From: Spirochaetota bacterium
GTDB lineage: Bacteria; Spirochaetota; JAGLSM01
Direction of reading: 5' to 3'
DNA length: 16,449 nucleotides
Assembly (NCBI GenBank): GCA_023135745.1
Contig: JAGLSM010000007.1
Span: 1 to 16,449, forward strand
Position 1 is the first letter of the stretch, and the number at the start of each line of letters is the position of its first letter. The notes under the pieces are model-generated. The model was given only the letters and a program-made list of their open reading frames with translations, had not been told where the DNA came from and made no database searches. This document shows, one piece after another, positions 6,886 through 14,884 of the stretch. The translations under genes and the position numbers were made by a program.

Positions 6886-7695
6886 TTAAATCACTATAGT
6901 TAATGTAGCGCAAGTCTTTTTGTTTAAACCAAGTACCTTGAAATGTTTAGCAGGTTCCATCCCCCATGATAATAATCTTGAATCTATCATTGCGGCTCCA
7001 AAACCGGCGCTTTCAGACTCGTCAAGGTTCTCCATAAAAAATTCACCAATCTTGTCTTCCTTATAGTACTTGAGGAATTTTTTTCTTTTACTTTCAATAC
7101 GCTTAATGGAATCACTTGTAATTGGAGCATCATTAATGACATCAATAATTAGACGTGATTCTGTTGTTGATATACTAAGGGTTGCTTTTACCTTGTCCCT
7201 GATGGTTCTGTTTATCATACTCGTTTTATCATTTATAATCTGTTTTTCTTCTTCTGTTAAAGACCTGTTTTCCTTTTCCGCTTTTTCATTAATATTGAAA
7301 ATTTTGCTCTCACCTTTAATTATGTCCTTAACTTTATCCTTTATATCAGGATGCTGTATATAGGTCGTATACATTGTCATCATATACTGGCTTTCCCAAA
7401 TAGTATCAAGAGATACTCTCTCGGCTTTGTAGTGAAGCATCTCCCTTATCTTATCCAAAACAGTAACATACATATAATTTGCTTTTACCGCGTTAAAACA
7501 AAGCTCCATTATAGAAAGAAAAATATCATCCAGGAGATGTTCCGCGTTGAACTTTTTAAGAACTTCGTCAATAAAAAATTTAATCCTGTTTTTCCCATGG
7601 GAATTTAAGGCAAGAAGCGGGCATTTAACAATCGAGTTCTCATCAATTATCTTGCTTATCTTGTCATCAGAATCATTCAGATTTATAAAAGCCAT
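6886..7695 (-). CDS. GHKL-fold ATP-binding protein (diverged anti-sigma/histidine-kinase-type ATPase)
   Basis: 269 residues, no membrane segment. SIMELCFNAVKANY (61-74) is a clear N-box (E64, N68, K71), DVINDAPIT (185-193) stands at the G1 box with D189, and SAGFGAAMIDSRL (229-241) at the G2 glycine-rich lid. This fits the GHKL fold of RsbW/SpoIIAB and histidine kinases. Between N-box and G1 there are about 115 residues instead of the usual 25-35, with a charged helical stretch around 118-168. There is no phospho-acceptor His domain, so it is not a complete histidine kinase. It may act as a Ser kinase or sequestering partner for the STAS protein, or bind nucleotide without catalysis. AGGA lies 5 bases before the ATG. 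It is the first gene of the minus-strand signalling cluster, so cluster promoters should lie in 7696-8000. Confidence 0.75.
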   Translation of the reverse strand: MAFINLNDSDDKISKIIDENSIVKCPLLALNSHGKNRIKFFIDEVLKKFNAEHLLDDIFLSIMELCFNAVKANYMYVTVLDKIREMLHYKAERVSLDTIWESQYMMTMYTTYIQHPDIKDKVKDIIKGESKIFNINEKAEKENRSLTEEEKQIINDKTSMINRTIRDKVKATLSISTTESRLIIDVINDAPITSDSIKRIESKRKKFLKYYKEDKIGEFFMENLDESESAGFGAAMIDSRLLSWGMEPAKHFKVLGLNKKTCATLTIVI

Positions 7696-8028
7696 TGGCC
7701 TTCCTTTAGATTATTTTCATTATTTCTTATAAAATCAACAATTGGTAAATAATTTTTTATAAAAAAGCTATGTATCTCAATACAGTATTTATAATTTACA
7801 TAAAAAAACACGATATCTGAATACTTTTAAATTTTCTTTACTGAATCCACATAAGATGAAAAGAAAACAGTTTTTTAGAAATACCTCTAATAAAATCATC
7901 GGCAGAATCAGACTATGTTTAAAATTCTTATGATTCAGCCGTAAATAAAATGTTGTAATATCCAAATACCTGAATTAATGTGCTTAAATACTCTCTAAAT
8001 GAATTTATCAATCCAACAAGGTCATAAA
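7696..8028. other. Divergent intergenic region, AT-rich
   Basis: A 333-base non-coding gap between the divergently transcribed signalling cluster and the macro-domain gene. It must hold promoters in both directions. I see only weak matches, for example a minus-strand TTGATT followed 17 bases later by AATAAT near 7705-7735, which are not convincing in such AT-rich DNA. No RNA gene, repeat or strong hairpin is visible. Confidence 0.5.
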
Positions 8029-8565
8029 ATGAAAATTAAGTATAAAAATACAGACATTTACCTCCTGCTGGGTAATATAACAGAAATAAAAGCAGACGCG
8101 ATAGTAAATGCCGCCAATTCTTCATTAATGGGAGGCGGAGGGGTGGACGGAGCCATACACAGGGCGGGAGGATCCGTCATTCATGAGCAATGTATTAAAA
8201 TCGCAAAGACCTCCGGCGGATGTCCTGCAGGTGAAGCCGTAATAACCGACGGCGGCAGTCTGCCGTCAAAATACGTAATCCATACAGTCGGCCCGGTTTA
8301 CCGGGGCAGCGGTAATAATGAAGCAGAACTCCTGTCCCTTTGTTATATAAACAGCATGACACTTGCTGATTCAAGGGATATCCGCCATATAGCATTCCCT
8401 TCCATCAGCACAGGTATATACTCATACCCGGTCAGTCTTGCGGCTCCAATAGCGGTAAATACGGTTAAGGATTATCTATCATCACACCCTGATTCAGGAA
8501 TATCCACAGTCGGATTCATACTTTTTGACAACAAGACTTATTCAGAGTATGAGAAAATCTTGTAA
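8029..8565 (+). CDS. Macro-domain protein, O-acetyl-ADP-ribose deacetylase / ADP-ribosyl hydrolase (YmdB type)
   Basis: 178 residues from the ATG at 8029, which I prefer because AAGG lies 8 bases upstream; an in-frame ATG at 7999 would add 10 residues but has no ribosome binding site. It is a single macro domain over its full length: LGNITEIKADAIVNAANSSL with the NAAN motif (27-30), GGGGVDGAIHRAGG (35-48) with the catalytic-loop Asp D40, and the phosphate loop STGIYSYP (127-134). The sequence follows E. coli YmdB closely. Such enzymes hydrolyse O-acetyl-ADP-ribose from sirtuin reactions and remove mono-ADP-ribose from acidic residues; YmdB also modulates RNase III. It is cytosolic. It stands alone, divergent from the signalling cluster. 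Its core looks richer in G and C than neighbouring genes, partly because of the many Gly and Ala codons, so recent transfer is possible but unproven. Confidence 0.93.
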   Translation: MKIKYKNTDIYLLLGNITEIKADAIVNAANSSLMGGGGVDGAIHRAGGSVIHEQCIKIAKTSGGCPAGEAVITDGGSLPSKYVIHTVGPVYRGSGNNEAELLSLCYINSMTLADSRDIRHIAFPSISTGIYSYPVSLAAPIAVNTVKDYLSSHPDSGISTVGFILFDNKTYSEYEKIL

Positions 8566-8656
8566 ATATTGTAATATAAATCCTTGATATTTTAAAAAAA
8601 AGGTATAGAATGTACTCTCAATTAACATTAACAGGAGAACACTATTTGCTTTTTTT

Positions 8657-9256
8657 GTGCTTCTGATTGCGGCAGTCAGTTTTTCAGGCTGCGCTCTTGG
8701 CACATTGCAGACAGCAACAACAATTCCGGAGGGAAAGGTATCCATGTTTCTAGCGGCTACAGCTCTTGCTGTTTCAGATATAGAAACAAGCACACCAATT
8801 CCTGAAATGGGATTTAGAATGGGTCTATCAGACAACATTGACGTTGGAATACGTCTCTTCAGACTTGGTTTTATGGGCGATATAAAAATTGCTCTGATAC
8901 AAAACCGCAGAGAAGGACTCAGCCTCGCAGTTACTGCCGGAGTCGGTTATTCTATAATTGGTGATGATGCATCATTTGTAGCCGTTGATCTGGGTGGAAT
9001 AGTCAGTATCAAGTTAGGAAAAATTATAACTCCTTATTTATCAGTTAAATTTAGAAGTTTCGGATTTGATGCAACCGGTAGTGACGATTTTATTAACAAT
9101 TTCTCAGGCGAGTTTATTGTAGCAGGATTGGGATTTGAACTCTTCCCGGAGTCCTCTGTCTCAATTATTCTTGAAGCTTCAAAATTTTATGATACGGATG
9201 GAAATGAGGCAAAAGGTCTTACTCTAGTTTCAGGCGGATTAAATTTTAAGTTCTAA
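8657..9256 (+). CDS. Small outer-membrane-type lipoprotein, beta-barrel-like; true start uncertain
   Basis: 199 residues from the GTG at 8657. A lipobox-like SFSGC follows a short hydrophobic stretch, so it is probably a lipoprotein. The mature part alternates hydrophobic and polar residues (for example FIVAGLGFEL), has many Gly and ends in SGGLNFKF, with a terminal aromatic as in outer-membrane beta-barrels. No family is recognised. The start is odd: a good AGGAG (8633-8637) is 19 bases from the GTG, too far. The same frame is open upstream to 8609 and would encode INRRTLFAFF directly before VLLIAAVSFSGC, an ideal signal peptide, but with ATT (8627) in place of ATG. Alternatively TTG at 8646, well spaced from AGGAG, would be in frame if the T7 run at 8650-8656 had one more T. 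A strong terminator follows. Confidence 0.72.
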   Translation: MLLIAAVSFSGCALGTLQTATTIPEGKVSMFLAATALAVSDIETSTPIPEMGFRMGLSDNIDVGIRLFRLGFMGDIKIALIQNRREGLSLAVTAGVGYSIIGDDASFVAVDLGGIVSIKLGKIITPYLSVKFRSFGFDATGSDDFINNFSGEFIVAGLGFELFPESSVSIILEASKFYDTDGNEAKGLTLVSGGLNFKF

Positions 9257-9262
9257 TATGAA

Positions 9263-9296
9263 TTTCCAAGAGTCCGCTTTCACGGACTCTTGGAAA
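9263..9296 (+). terminator. Hairpin terminator after the lipoprotein gene
   Basis: A perfect 14-bp stem (9263-9276 with 9283-9296, core CCAAGAGTCCG) closes a 6-base loop CTTTCA, starting 7 bases after the stop codon. It is followed by AAATAATTTTT on the plus strand, a weak T-run. Position and stem strength support termination of the lipoprotein transcript before aspS. Confidence 0.8.
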
Positions 9297-9499
9297 AATA
9301 ATTTTTCATAATTTAAAATTAATAAAGATCAAACTTTTATATATAACCTCTTTTTTTATTTATTCTTACCATTTTAAAGATTATTTTTATTATACCTTAA
9401 AGGAAACTTCAGTTTACTATAACAATGGCTTAGTCTGCAGTCTTGTAAAAATTCTTGAAGCGTCCAAAATCAATTTTTATTTTATAAAGAGGATAATTC

Positions 9500-11266
9500 A
9501 TGTACAGAACAGATTATTGCGGAGTTCTTGATAAAAAATACATCGGCAAAGAAGTTGAACTGGCCGGATGGGTTCTCAGGCGGAGGGATCACGGAGGCGT
9601 TATATTTATCGACCTTCGAGACAGGACCGGATACAGTCAGGTTGTTTTTAATCCTGAGAACAGCAAAGACGCGCATATCATTGCTGAAACAATAAGAAGC
9701 GAATATGTTATTCAAATCAAGGGCAAGGTAATCGCGCGTAATGAAAATATAAACACCAAAATACCAACCGGTGAAATAGAAGTAATAGCTGAAACAGTTA
9801 AAATACTGTCAAAAAGTGAGACACCCCCATTCCCTCTTGATAAAGCCCATGACTCACATGAAGATATCCGTCTTAAGTACCGCTTTCTGGACCTAAGACG
9901 TCCGGAGATGTACGACAACCTCTTAAAACGCCACCAAATGGGACAGGCAATGAGGGATTTTTTAAATAAAGAAGAATTTATTGAGGTTGAAACACCAATG
10001 CTTAATAAATCAACTCCGGAAGGGGCCCGTGACTTTCTGGTTCCATCAAGACTCCACAGGGCTCATTTTTATGCACTTCCTCAGTCCCCTCAGATTTTTA
10101 AACAGATACTCATGGTTTCAGGAATTGACAAATATTATCAGCTGGTAAGATGCTTCCGGGATGAAGACTTAAGAGCTGACAGGCAACCGGAATTCACACA
10201 GGTTGATATTGAAATGTCATTCATACATCAGGATGATATCATTTCTTACATTGAAAGAATGCTGGAAGAGTCCCTGAAAACCGTTTATGGGAAAAAGCTT
10301 TCCCTTCCATTCCCCCGGATGTCATACGATGAATCAATGAATCGTTATGGAACTGACAAGCCTGACACCAGATTTGAACTTGAGTTAAAGGATATTTCGG
10401 ATATTGCTTCAAAATCAGATTTCAAGGTATTCGGATCAATTGTAGAATCAGGCGGTATCGTTAAAGGAATAAATGCTAAAAAAGGAGCTTCCTTTTCACG
10501 AAAAGATATCGAGGATGATTTCACATCCTTTGTTTCAATATACGGAGCAAGAGGCCTTGCCTGGATGAAGGTAAGTGAAAACGGACTTGAATCCAATATC
10601 GTTAAGTTTTTTACCCCTGAACTGCAGAAACAATTGATAGAAAAATTCCAGGCTGAACCCGGCGACCTTCTGCTTTTTGTAGCGGCTACACCAAAGATTG
10701 TTAATGATTCCCTTGCAAATTTACGGGTAAAACTGGGAGAACGCCTCGGACTGATTGATCCTGATAAGATGAACTTCCTGTGGGTTATTGACTTCCCGTT
10801 ATTTGATTACAATGAAGAAAACAAGAGATGGAACCCTGTTCACCACCCGTTCACTAAACCAAAGGATGATGAACTGGACCTCCTGGACAGCGATCCCGGA
10901 AAATCAAAATCTGATTCCTACGACATAGTTCTTAACGGAGTAGAAATAGGCGGCGGAAGCATAAGAATTCACGACAGCACCATCCAGAAGAAAATATTCT
11001 CTTTATTAAATATAGGTGAAGAAGAAGCAGAACAAAAATTCGGCTTCCTTCTCAACGCCCTGCAGTATGGGGCCCCGCCTCACGGAGGTATAGCACTCGG
11101 GTTTGACCGTCTTATGATGATTCTTCAGAAGGCTGAATCAATAAGGGATATCATTGCTTTTCCAAAAACACAAAAAGGCACATGTCTCATGTCCGAAGCG
11201 CCTTCCACAGTACCTGATGATCAGCTAAAAGAACTCTTTATCCGTACAGTAGAAACAGCCGGGTAA
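9500..11266 (+). CDS. aspS: Aspartyl-tRNA synthetase, bacterial type
   Basis: 588 residues, the usual length of the bacterial enzyme. It charges tRNA-Asp with aspartate in the cytosol; from sequence alone I cannot say whether it also charges tRNA-Asn. Domains: N-terminal OB-fold anticodon-binding domain (about 1-110, with GWVLRRRDHGGVIFIDLRDR), class II catalytic core with motif 1 around FIEVETPML (about 160), motif 2 FRDEDLRADRQPEFTQVD (about 219-236), the GAD insertion domain typical of bacterial AspRS (about 290-425), and motif 3 GGIALGFDRLMMIL (about 528-541). No key residue appears missing. AGAGGA lies 7 bases before the ATG. It is transcribed alone, separated from the lipoprotein gene by a terminator and converging on the permease gene downstream. 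Confidence 0.98.
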   Translation: MYRTDYCGVLDKKYIGKEVELAGWVLRRRDHGGVIFIDLRDRTGYSQVVFNPENSKDAHIIAETIRSEYVIQIKGKVIARNENINTKIPTGEIEVIAETVKILSKSETPPFPLDKAHDSHEDIRLKYRFLDLRRPEMYDNLLKRHQMGQAMRDFLNKEEFIEVETPMLNKSTPEGARDFLVPSRLHRAHFYALPQSPQIFKQILMVSGIDKYYQLVRCFRDEDLRADRQPEFTQVDIEMSFIHQDDIISYIERMLEESLKTVYGKKLSLPFPRMSYDESMNRYGTDKPDTRFELELKDISDIASKSDFKVFGSIVESGGIVKGINAKKGASFSRKDIEDDFTSFVSIYGARGLAWMKVSENGLESNIVKFFTPELQKQLIEKFQAEPGDLLLFVAATPKIVNDSLANLRVKLGERLGLIDPDKMNFLWVIDFPLFDYNEENKRWNPVHHPFTKPKDDELDLLDSDPGKSKSDSYDIVLNGVEIGGGSIRIHDSTIQKKIFSLLNIGEEEAEQKFGFLLNALQYGAPPHGGIALGFDRLMMILQKAESIRDIIAFPKTQKGTCLMSEAPSTVPDDQLKELFIRTVETAG

Positions 11267-11295
11267 GTTTTTTTCTAAATAAAACCATTCATTTG

Positions 11296-11334
11296 CAATC
11301 CCGATTCTTATCCTGAAAATAGGATTCGGGATTG
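11296..11334. terminator. Imperfect hairpin after aspS
   Basis: CAATCCCGA (11296-11304) pairs with TCGGGATTG (11326-11334), and an inner ATCCT/AGGAT pair continues the stem after a bulge of about 5 bases. It starts 30 bases after the aspS stop. There is no T-run, so it is either an atypical terminator or an RNA 3'-end structure. Confidence 0.5.
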
Positions 11335-11373
11335 TACAACTTGTAAAAGAAAGTTGCATATAAGATCACATCA

Positions 11374-11515
11374 GTTGCAGAATCTGATTTTTTTGAAAAT
11401 GCACTGTTTGAGTACCAAATGCCTCAATATTCAAATAAATTTACATCAACAAATGCTTCTTTAGTTAATTAATTAAATACGAGTTTGCATTTTCAAAAAA
11501 ATTAGATTCTGCAAC
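11374..11515. repeat. 142-bp MITE-like element with 30-bp inverted ends
   Basis: The left end 11374-11403 begins GTTGCAGAATCTGATTTTTT and the right end 11486-11515 is its reverse complement with one mismatch in 30. The 82-base centre is AT-rich and has no long open frame. No target-site duplication is seen at the ends (TCA on the left, GGC on the right). GTTGC also recurs just outside both ends (11354 and 11522). A decayed miniature transposable element, or a long RNA hairpin, would fit. Confidence 0.65.
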
Positions 11516-11536
11516 GGCCTCGCAACATTAATCTGG

Positions 11537-11595
11537 AAGAAATTTAATACATTTGTCCCGATCAAATAGATCGGGACAAATGTATTAAATTTCTT
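11537..11595. terminator. 27-bp perfect hairpin shared by aspS and the convergent permease gene
   Basis: A perfect 27-bp inverted repeat (11537-11563 with 11569-11595, core TTTGTCCCGATC) surrounds a 5-base loop AAATA. The right arm covers the last codons and stop of the permease gene on the minus strand. Lying between convergent genes, it most likely ends or protects both transcripts, although T-runs on either side are poor. Confidence 0.7.
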
Positions 11596-12646
11596 TTATA
11601 TAGATTTTAAAAATCTGTCTTGTTAGTGTTTTTATCACAATGGCAAGAGGAATAGCCAGAATCATTCCAATCATTCCAAAGGCACTTGCTCCCAGAAAAA
11701 CAGCAAGTATAACAAACAACGGATGAAGGTTTGTTGCGCTTGAGAAAATCTTTGGGGAAATTAAGCTTGCCACAAGAATATTCATAATCACAAAAAATAC
11801 AATAACACCTATCAGATGACCTGATGATTTAAAGTATATTATTGCCAGAACAACGGCAGGGAGAGCGCTTATAATCGGGCCGAAATACGGTATTATATTT
11901 AATATCCCGCCGGCAAGACCAATAAGAACAGCGTAAGGTATCTCGAATAATAACATTGCGGCAGTTGTAATTATAAAAACTACCAGACTCAAAAGAAACT
12001 GCCCCTTAATGTATCCCCCAAGCTGTATCTGAATATCCTGAAATAGAAGCTTTATCTTCTTTTCTTTTTCGTCTTCTACATACTTCTTGACAGTGTCAAA
12101 AATCAGATACTTATCCTTTAAGAAATAAAAAATAATCAAAGGAATTATAATCAGCATGGGAATACGCCCAATGATCGAAAGCGTAATATCTTTAAACTCA
12201 ATAAAAAAGCTGTTCAAAAAAGATATGATACTCGTTGTCAGCGTTTTCATGATCTTGGCTTTTTCAATTTTCAGCGGAAGCTCAAGATTTTCAATCCACT
12301 TGTAAGCCTTTGAAAAAAAATCAGTGATATTCTTCTCATTAATTATAATTGTCTTTGAAAGTTTTGTAACACCTGTTTCAAGAACAGGATATATCATTAA
12401 TACCAAACCCACAGTAATTGATAAAAACAAAACAAAGACTATAGTTATAGAAATACTTCTGTTTAAATGCAGCCTCTTCTGCCTTTCCAGAAAAAGAACA
12501 ATCGGATCAAGAAGATAAGCAATTAAGAGACCTATAAAAAACGGGATAAATACACTCCAATAACCTATTAGTATTCCAATTGCTATTCCCGCTATTATAA
12601 AAATAATTGTAAGTCTTAATATTTTTTTTGAATTAATCATCGGCAA
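11585..12646 (-). CDS. AI-2E family transporter (PerM/YdiK/TqsA-type permease)
   Basis: 353 residues, the normal family length, with about eight membrane segments. The N-terminal group GYWSVFIPFFIGLLIAYLLD is typical of the family, as are the C-terminal features GGILNIIPYFGPIISALPAV and SPKIFSSATNLHPLFVILA; the PYFGP loop and the LHPL motif are strong family marks. Members export autoinducer-2 or other solutes, and some act as Na+/H+ antiporters, so the substrate is unknown. It is the last gene of the minus-strand operon, 14 bases after the stop of the unknown-function gene. The start may be TTG at 12646 (GAGG 5 bases upstream) or ATG at 12640 (11 bases). The last codons lie inside a 27-bp hairpin. 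Confidence 0.93.
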   Translation of the reverse strand: MPMINSKKILRLTIIFIIAGIAIGILIGYWSVFIPFFIGLLIAYLLDPIVLFLERQKRLHLNRSISITIVFVLFLSITVGLVLMIYPVLETGVTKLSKTIIINEKNITDFFSKAYKWIENLELPLKIEKAKIMKTLTTSIISFLNSFFIEFKDITLSIIGRIPMLIIIPLIIFYFLKDKYLIFDTVKKYVEDEKEKKIKLLFQDIQIQLGGYIKGQFLLSLVVFIITTAAMLLFEIPYAVLIGLAGGILNIIPYFGPIISALPAVVLAIIYFKSSGHLIGVIVFFVIMNILVASLISPKIFSSATNLHPLFVILAVFLGASAFGMIGMILAIPLAIVIKTLTRQIFKIYIKEI

Positions 12647-12660
12647 TAAATCCTCTCAGT

Positions 12661-14538
12661 TTACAATGATGTTTTAATAACCATGAACCTGCTAATAATT
12701 CCCTTCAACTGTTTTAGAATACCTGTAAATTTATCATATATAAACATGAGGTTCCTGTTTGCGGCGCCTCCTATGCTTTTAGCATTAACAAGATCAACAA
12801 CCCTTATCCCCTTAAAATCCTGTAATATTAATTCCATGTAAGAAAAAAGCTTCACGAAAGCCATCCCCATGCTTTTCGCATTAGCATCCATTTCCCCATT
12901 GATAGATTCTATTTCAGACTGGAATTTTTTTGCTGCCAGAGGATTATTTATCCTTTTCTCTATGAAATTTTTTAAACTAACAGCAAAGGGCCCTTCAGAG
13001 GATATTCGTTCCATAATGTTTTTTGTATCTTCATAAATTTCATCTACTCTATAGTAAAGTGAAGAGAATTCATTTCCCATTTCTTTTTTTCTGAATTCCC
13101 CTTCCACAACAATTGAGTTTATACTTCTTTTAAACCTTTCAAGATATATTTTCTCTATGAAATTTTTCATTAAATTAAAAGTAAACAATGATTCAAATGC
13201 AGAGAAACCCAGCTCTTTCAATGATTCATTTGTGCTGTTATTAATCAGCTGCAGAGGCTCGTAAGGTTTCATTCCTTCAAATAATAATTCGATTTGGTCT
13301 GCTACCTTTTCCTCCCTTAAAACTATTATACTTTTATCAAGGAAATTCTTTACAGAAGTCTCAACCAGCTTTTTATATTTTTCTAAATAAGAAATAGTAT
13401 TTATAATTGGTTTTGCGCGATATTCCGGACGCTCTTCACCAACACGCACAAAATGAGTTATTATATTGTGCTTTTTTATTTTCCGAATTGATCCCAGCAT
13501 TTTTCTTAAGTCTTCAGTTGTAAATTTTAAAAGCTGCTGATTATCAGAAACTTCTGAATCTCCAACTGCCTCCCCGCCGACATTTTCATCAGATGAAGGA
13601 GGTTCCACTTTCTCATTTTGATCCAATTTTAATAAAAACTCATCAAACCAATCGTACTGTTCTTCTCTTAATTTTCTAAAATCAATCCCCGCAAAATATG
13701 AATCAAGATTTCTAAGATGGACTGTGCAATTCTCAAGAGCAAAGTCTACAAAATCACTCTCACCTGTCTGTCCTTCCTCAACTGAGAACAAACTGTATAG
13801 TCCTTTGAAATTGTAATTTCTAAGATTCAGAATACTGGTAAACATCTCAAATTCATTCTCAAGTCTTGTAGTATTACTGAAATCAAAAGAATCAATAAAA
13901 TTTCTAATTCTTAGATCCATATCGTGCCGAACACCCTCTTCACCCCTTACCTTGAAATCATGCTTCATATCTAATTCTTTGAGCTGACGAAGCTGTTTTG
14001 TTTGTTCCATCGACATGTTCTTTTCAATTACGTACCTTGTAAAACTGGGCCGTCTGTCATTCATAAAATCGTCTGTTGTGATGTCTAAATTCTGATTAAA
14101 AAATATATTAAACTCGTTTATCTGATCTTCAATATTTTTCAGTAATTCGACAAACGTGTTTTTAACCAGATTGTCTTTCGCATCATAAATTGTAACATGA
14201 AAATCAAGGAGTACTCTTTTTGATTCTTTCAATTCCCTCTTATTTGCTGCAGCCCCTTTGGAATTTGAAACTAACAGGGATCGGAAAAATTCAATAATTT
14301 TCCCCCAAAAGCCAAGTTTCTTCTTACTTGGTCTACCTTTTGCCTTTTTAATTATAGGACTGTCTTTTTTCGCATTTTTCTTTTTTAAGTCATTTATATG
14401 AGGCTGTAATTTATTTTCAAGATTCTTTTTTTCAGCATTACTCAATCCAAGAGAAAGAGGATCCATTTCACTGTCAAAAGCTCCGGCTTTTTTTGCCTTG
14501 TTTATATTCTCACTATCATACTGCATTGAAGCTGTCAC
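12661..14538 (-). CDS. Large cytoplasmic protein of unknown function with AT-hook-like motif
   Basis: 625 residues from GTG at 14538. The ATG at 14526 (621 residues) is the more likely start because AAGG lies about 11 bases upstream of it, while the GTG itself overlaps that site. I do not recognise the family with certainty; it recalls conserved spirochaete proteins of unknown function. No signal peptide or clear membrane segment is seen. Residues 35-75 are Lys-rich and include KKAKGRPSKKK (64-74), which has the GRP core of an AT-hook, followed by an amphipathic or membrane-grazing stretch LGFWGKIIEFFRSLLV (75-90). The remainder is rich in charged helices, with an acidic linker PPSSDENVGGEAVGDSEV near residue 320. 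It sits between a small TPR-like gene (23 bases upstream) and the AI-2E permease (14 bases downstream), so the three are one transcript. Confidence 0.85.
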   Translation of the reverse strand: MTASMQYDSENINKAKKAGAFDSEMDPLSLGLSNAEKKNLENKLQPHINDLKKKNAKKDSPIIKKAKGRPSKKKLGFWGKIIEFFRSLLVSNSKGAAANKRELKESKRVLLDFHVTIYDAKDNLVKNTFVELLKNIEDQINEFNIFFNQNLDITTDDFMNDRRPSFTRYVIEKNMSMEQTKQLRQLKELDMKHDFKVRGEEGVRHDMDLRIRNFIDSFDFSNTTRLENEFEMFTSILNLRNYNFKGLYSLFSVEEGQTGESDFVDFALENCTVHLRNLDSYFAGIDFRKLREEQYDWFDEFLLKLDQNEKVEPPSSDENVGGEAVGDSEVSDNQQLLKFTTEDLRKMLGSIRKIKKHNIITHFVRVGEERPEYRAKPIINTISYLEKYKKLVETSVKNFLDKSIIVLREEKVADQIELLFEGMKPYEPLQLINNSTNESLKELGFSAFESLFTFNLMKNFIEKIYLERFKRSINSIVVEGEFRKKEMGNEFSSLYYRVDEIYEDTKNIMERISSEGPFAVSLKNFIEKRINNPLAAKKFQSEIESINGEMDANAKSMGMAFVKLFSYMELILQDFKGIRVVDLVNAKSIGGAANRNLMFIYDKFTGILKQLKGIISRFMVIKTSL

Positions 14539-14561
14539 CTTCTTAATTCTGAAACAAAAGA

Positions 14562-14876
14562 CTATACATTATCTATTGAGTTTTTATTATTGTTAAAAGC
14601 TGTGTCATCCTTTTTCATTAAAAGCCTTATAACCATAACAATTCTCTCATAAATTTCCTCAACCCGGTTTTTACAACCAGCATGTCTGTAGAGGATCAGA
14701 CCAAGAACGGGCTTATTTACTTCGAAGTAATAATAATCAGCAACCCTTATTATTCCGTCTTTATAGTTTGTTGCCAGAAATAACTTCTTTGCCTTTTCGA
14801 TCTGACCGGAATTATAATACTCATTCCCTTTTCTGATCATCCAGACACGGTCTTTACCGGTAATAGAATTCTGCAT
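14562..14876 (-). CDS. Small TPR-like protein
   Basis: 104 residues. A repeat-like helical pair, KGNEYYNSGQIEKAKKLF (17-34), has the spacing of a tetratricopeptide repeat (small residue, Tyr, Gly, Ala/Lys), followed by a helix around ADYYYFEVNKPVLGLILYRH and a Lys/Asn-rich tail. Such short proteins usually mediate protein-protein contacts; the partner is not shown, but the adjoining 625-residue protein is a candidate. It is the first gene of the three-gene minus-strand operon. No ribosome binding site precedes the ATG at 14876, and a near-consensus promoter ends only 8 bases upstream, so translation is probably leaderless. The alternative start M13 also lacks a ribosome binding site. Confidence 0.82.
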   Translation of the reverse strand: MQNSITGKDRVWMIRKGNEYYNSGQIEKAKKLFLATNYKDGIIRVADYYYFEVNKPVLGLILYRHAGCKNRVEEIYERIVMVIRLLMKKDDTAFNNNKNSIDNV

Positions 14877-14884
14877 AGCGATTC

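Noticed and set aside
8584..8609. TTGATA and TATAGA as a promoter for the lipoprotein gene
   Set aside because: The spacing is only 14 bases, too short for a standard sigma-70 promoter.
8542..8838. Minus-strand open frame of 98 residues opposite the lipoprotein start
   Set aside because: No ribosome binding site or recognisable product; it overlaps a gene with a lipobox and terminator.
9297..9499. tRNA, riboswitch or T-box leader before aspS
   Set aside because: No T-box consensus, cloverleaf or stable structure other than the preceding terminator was seen in this AT-rich stretch.
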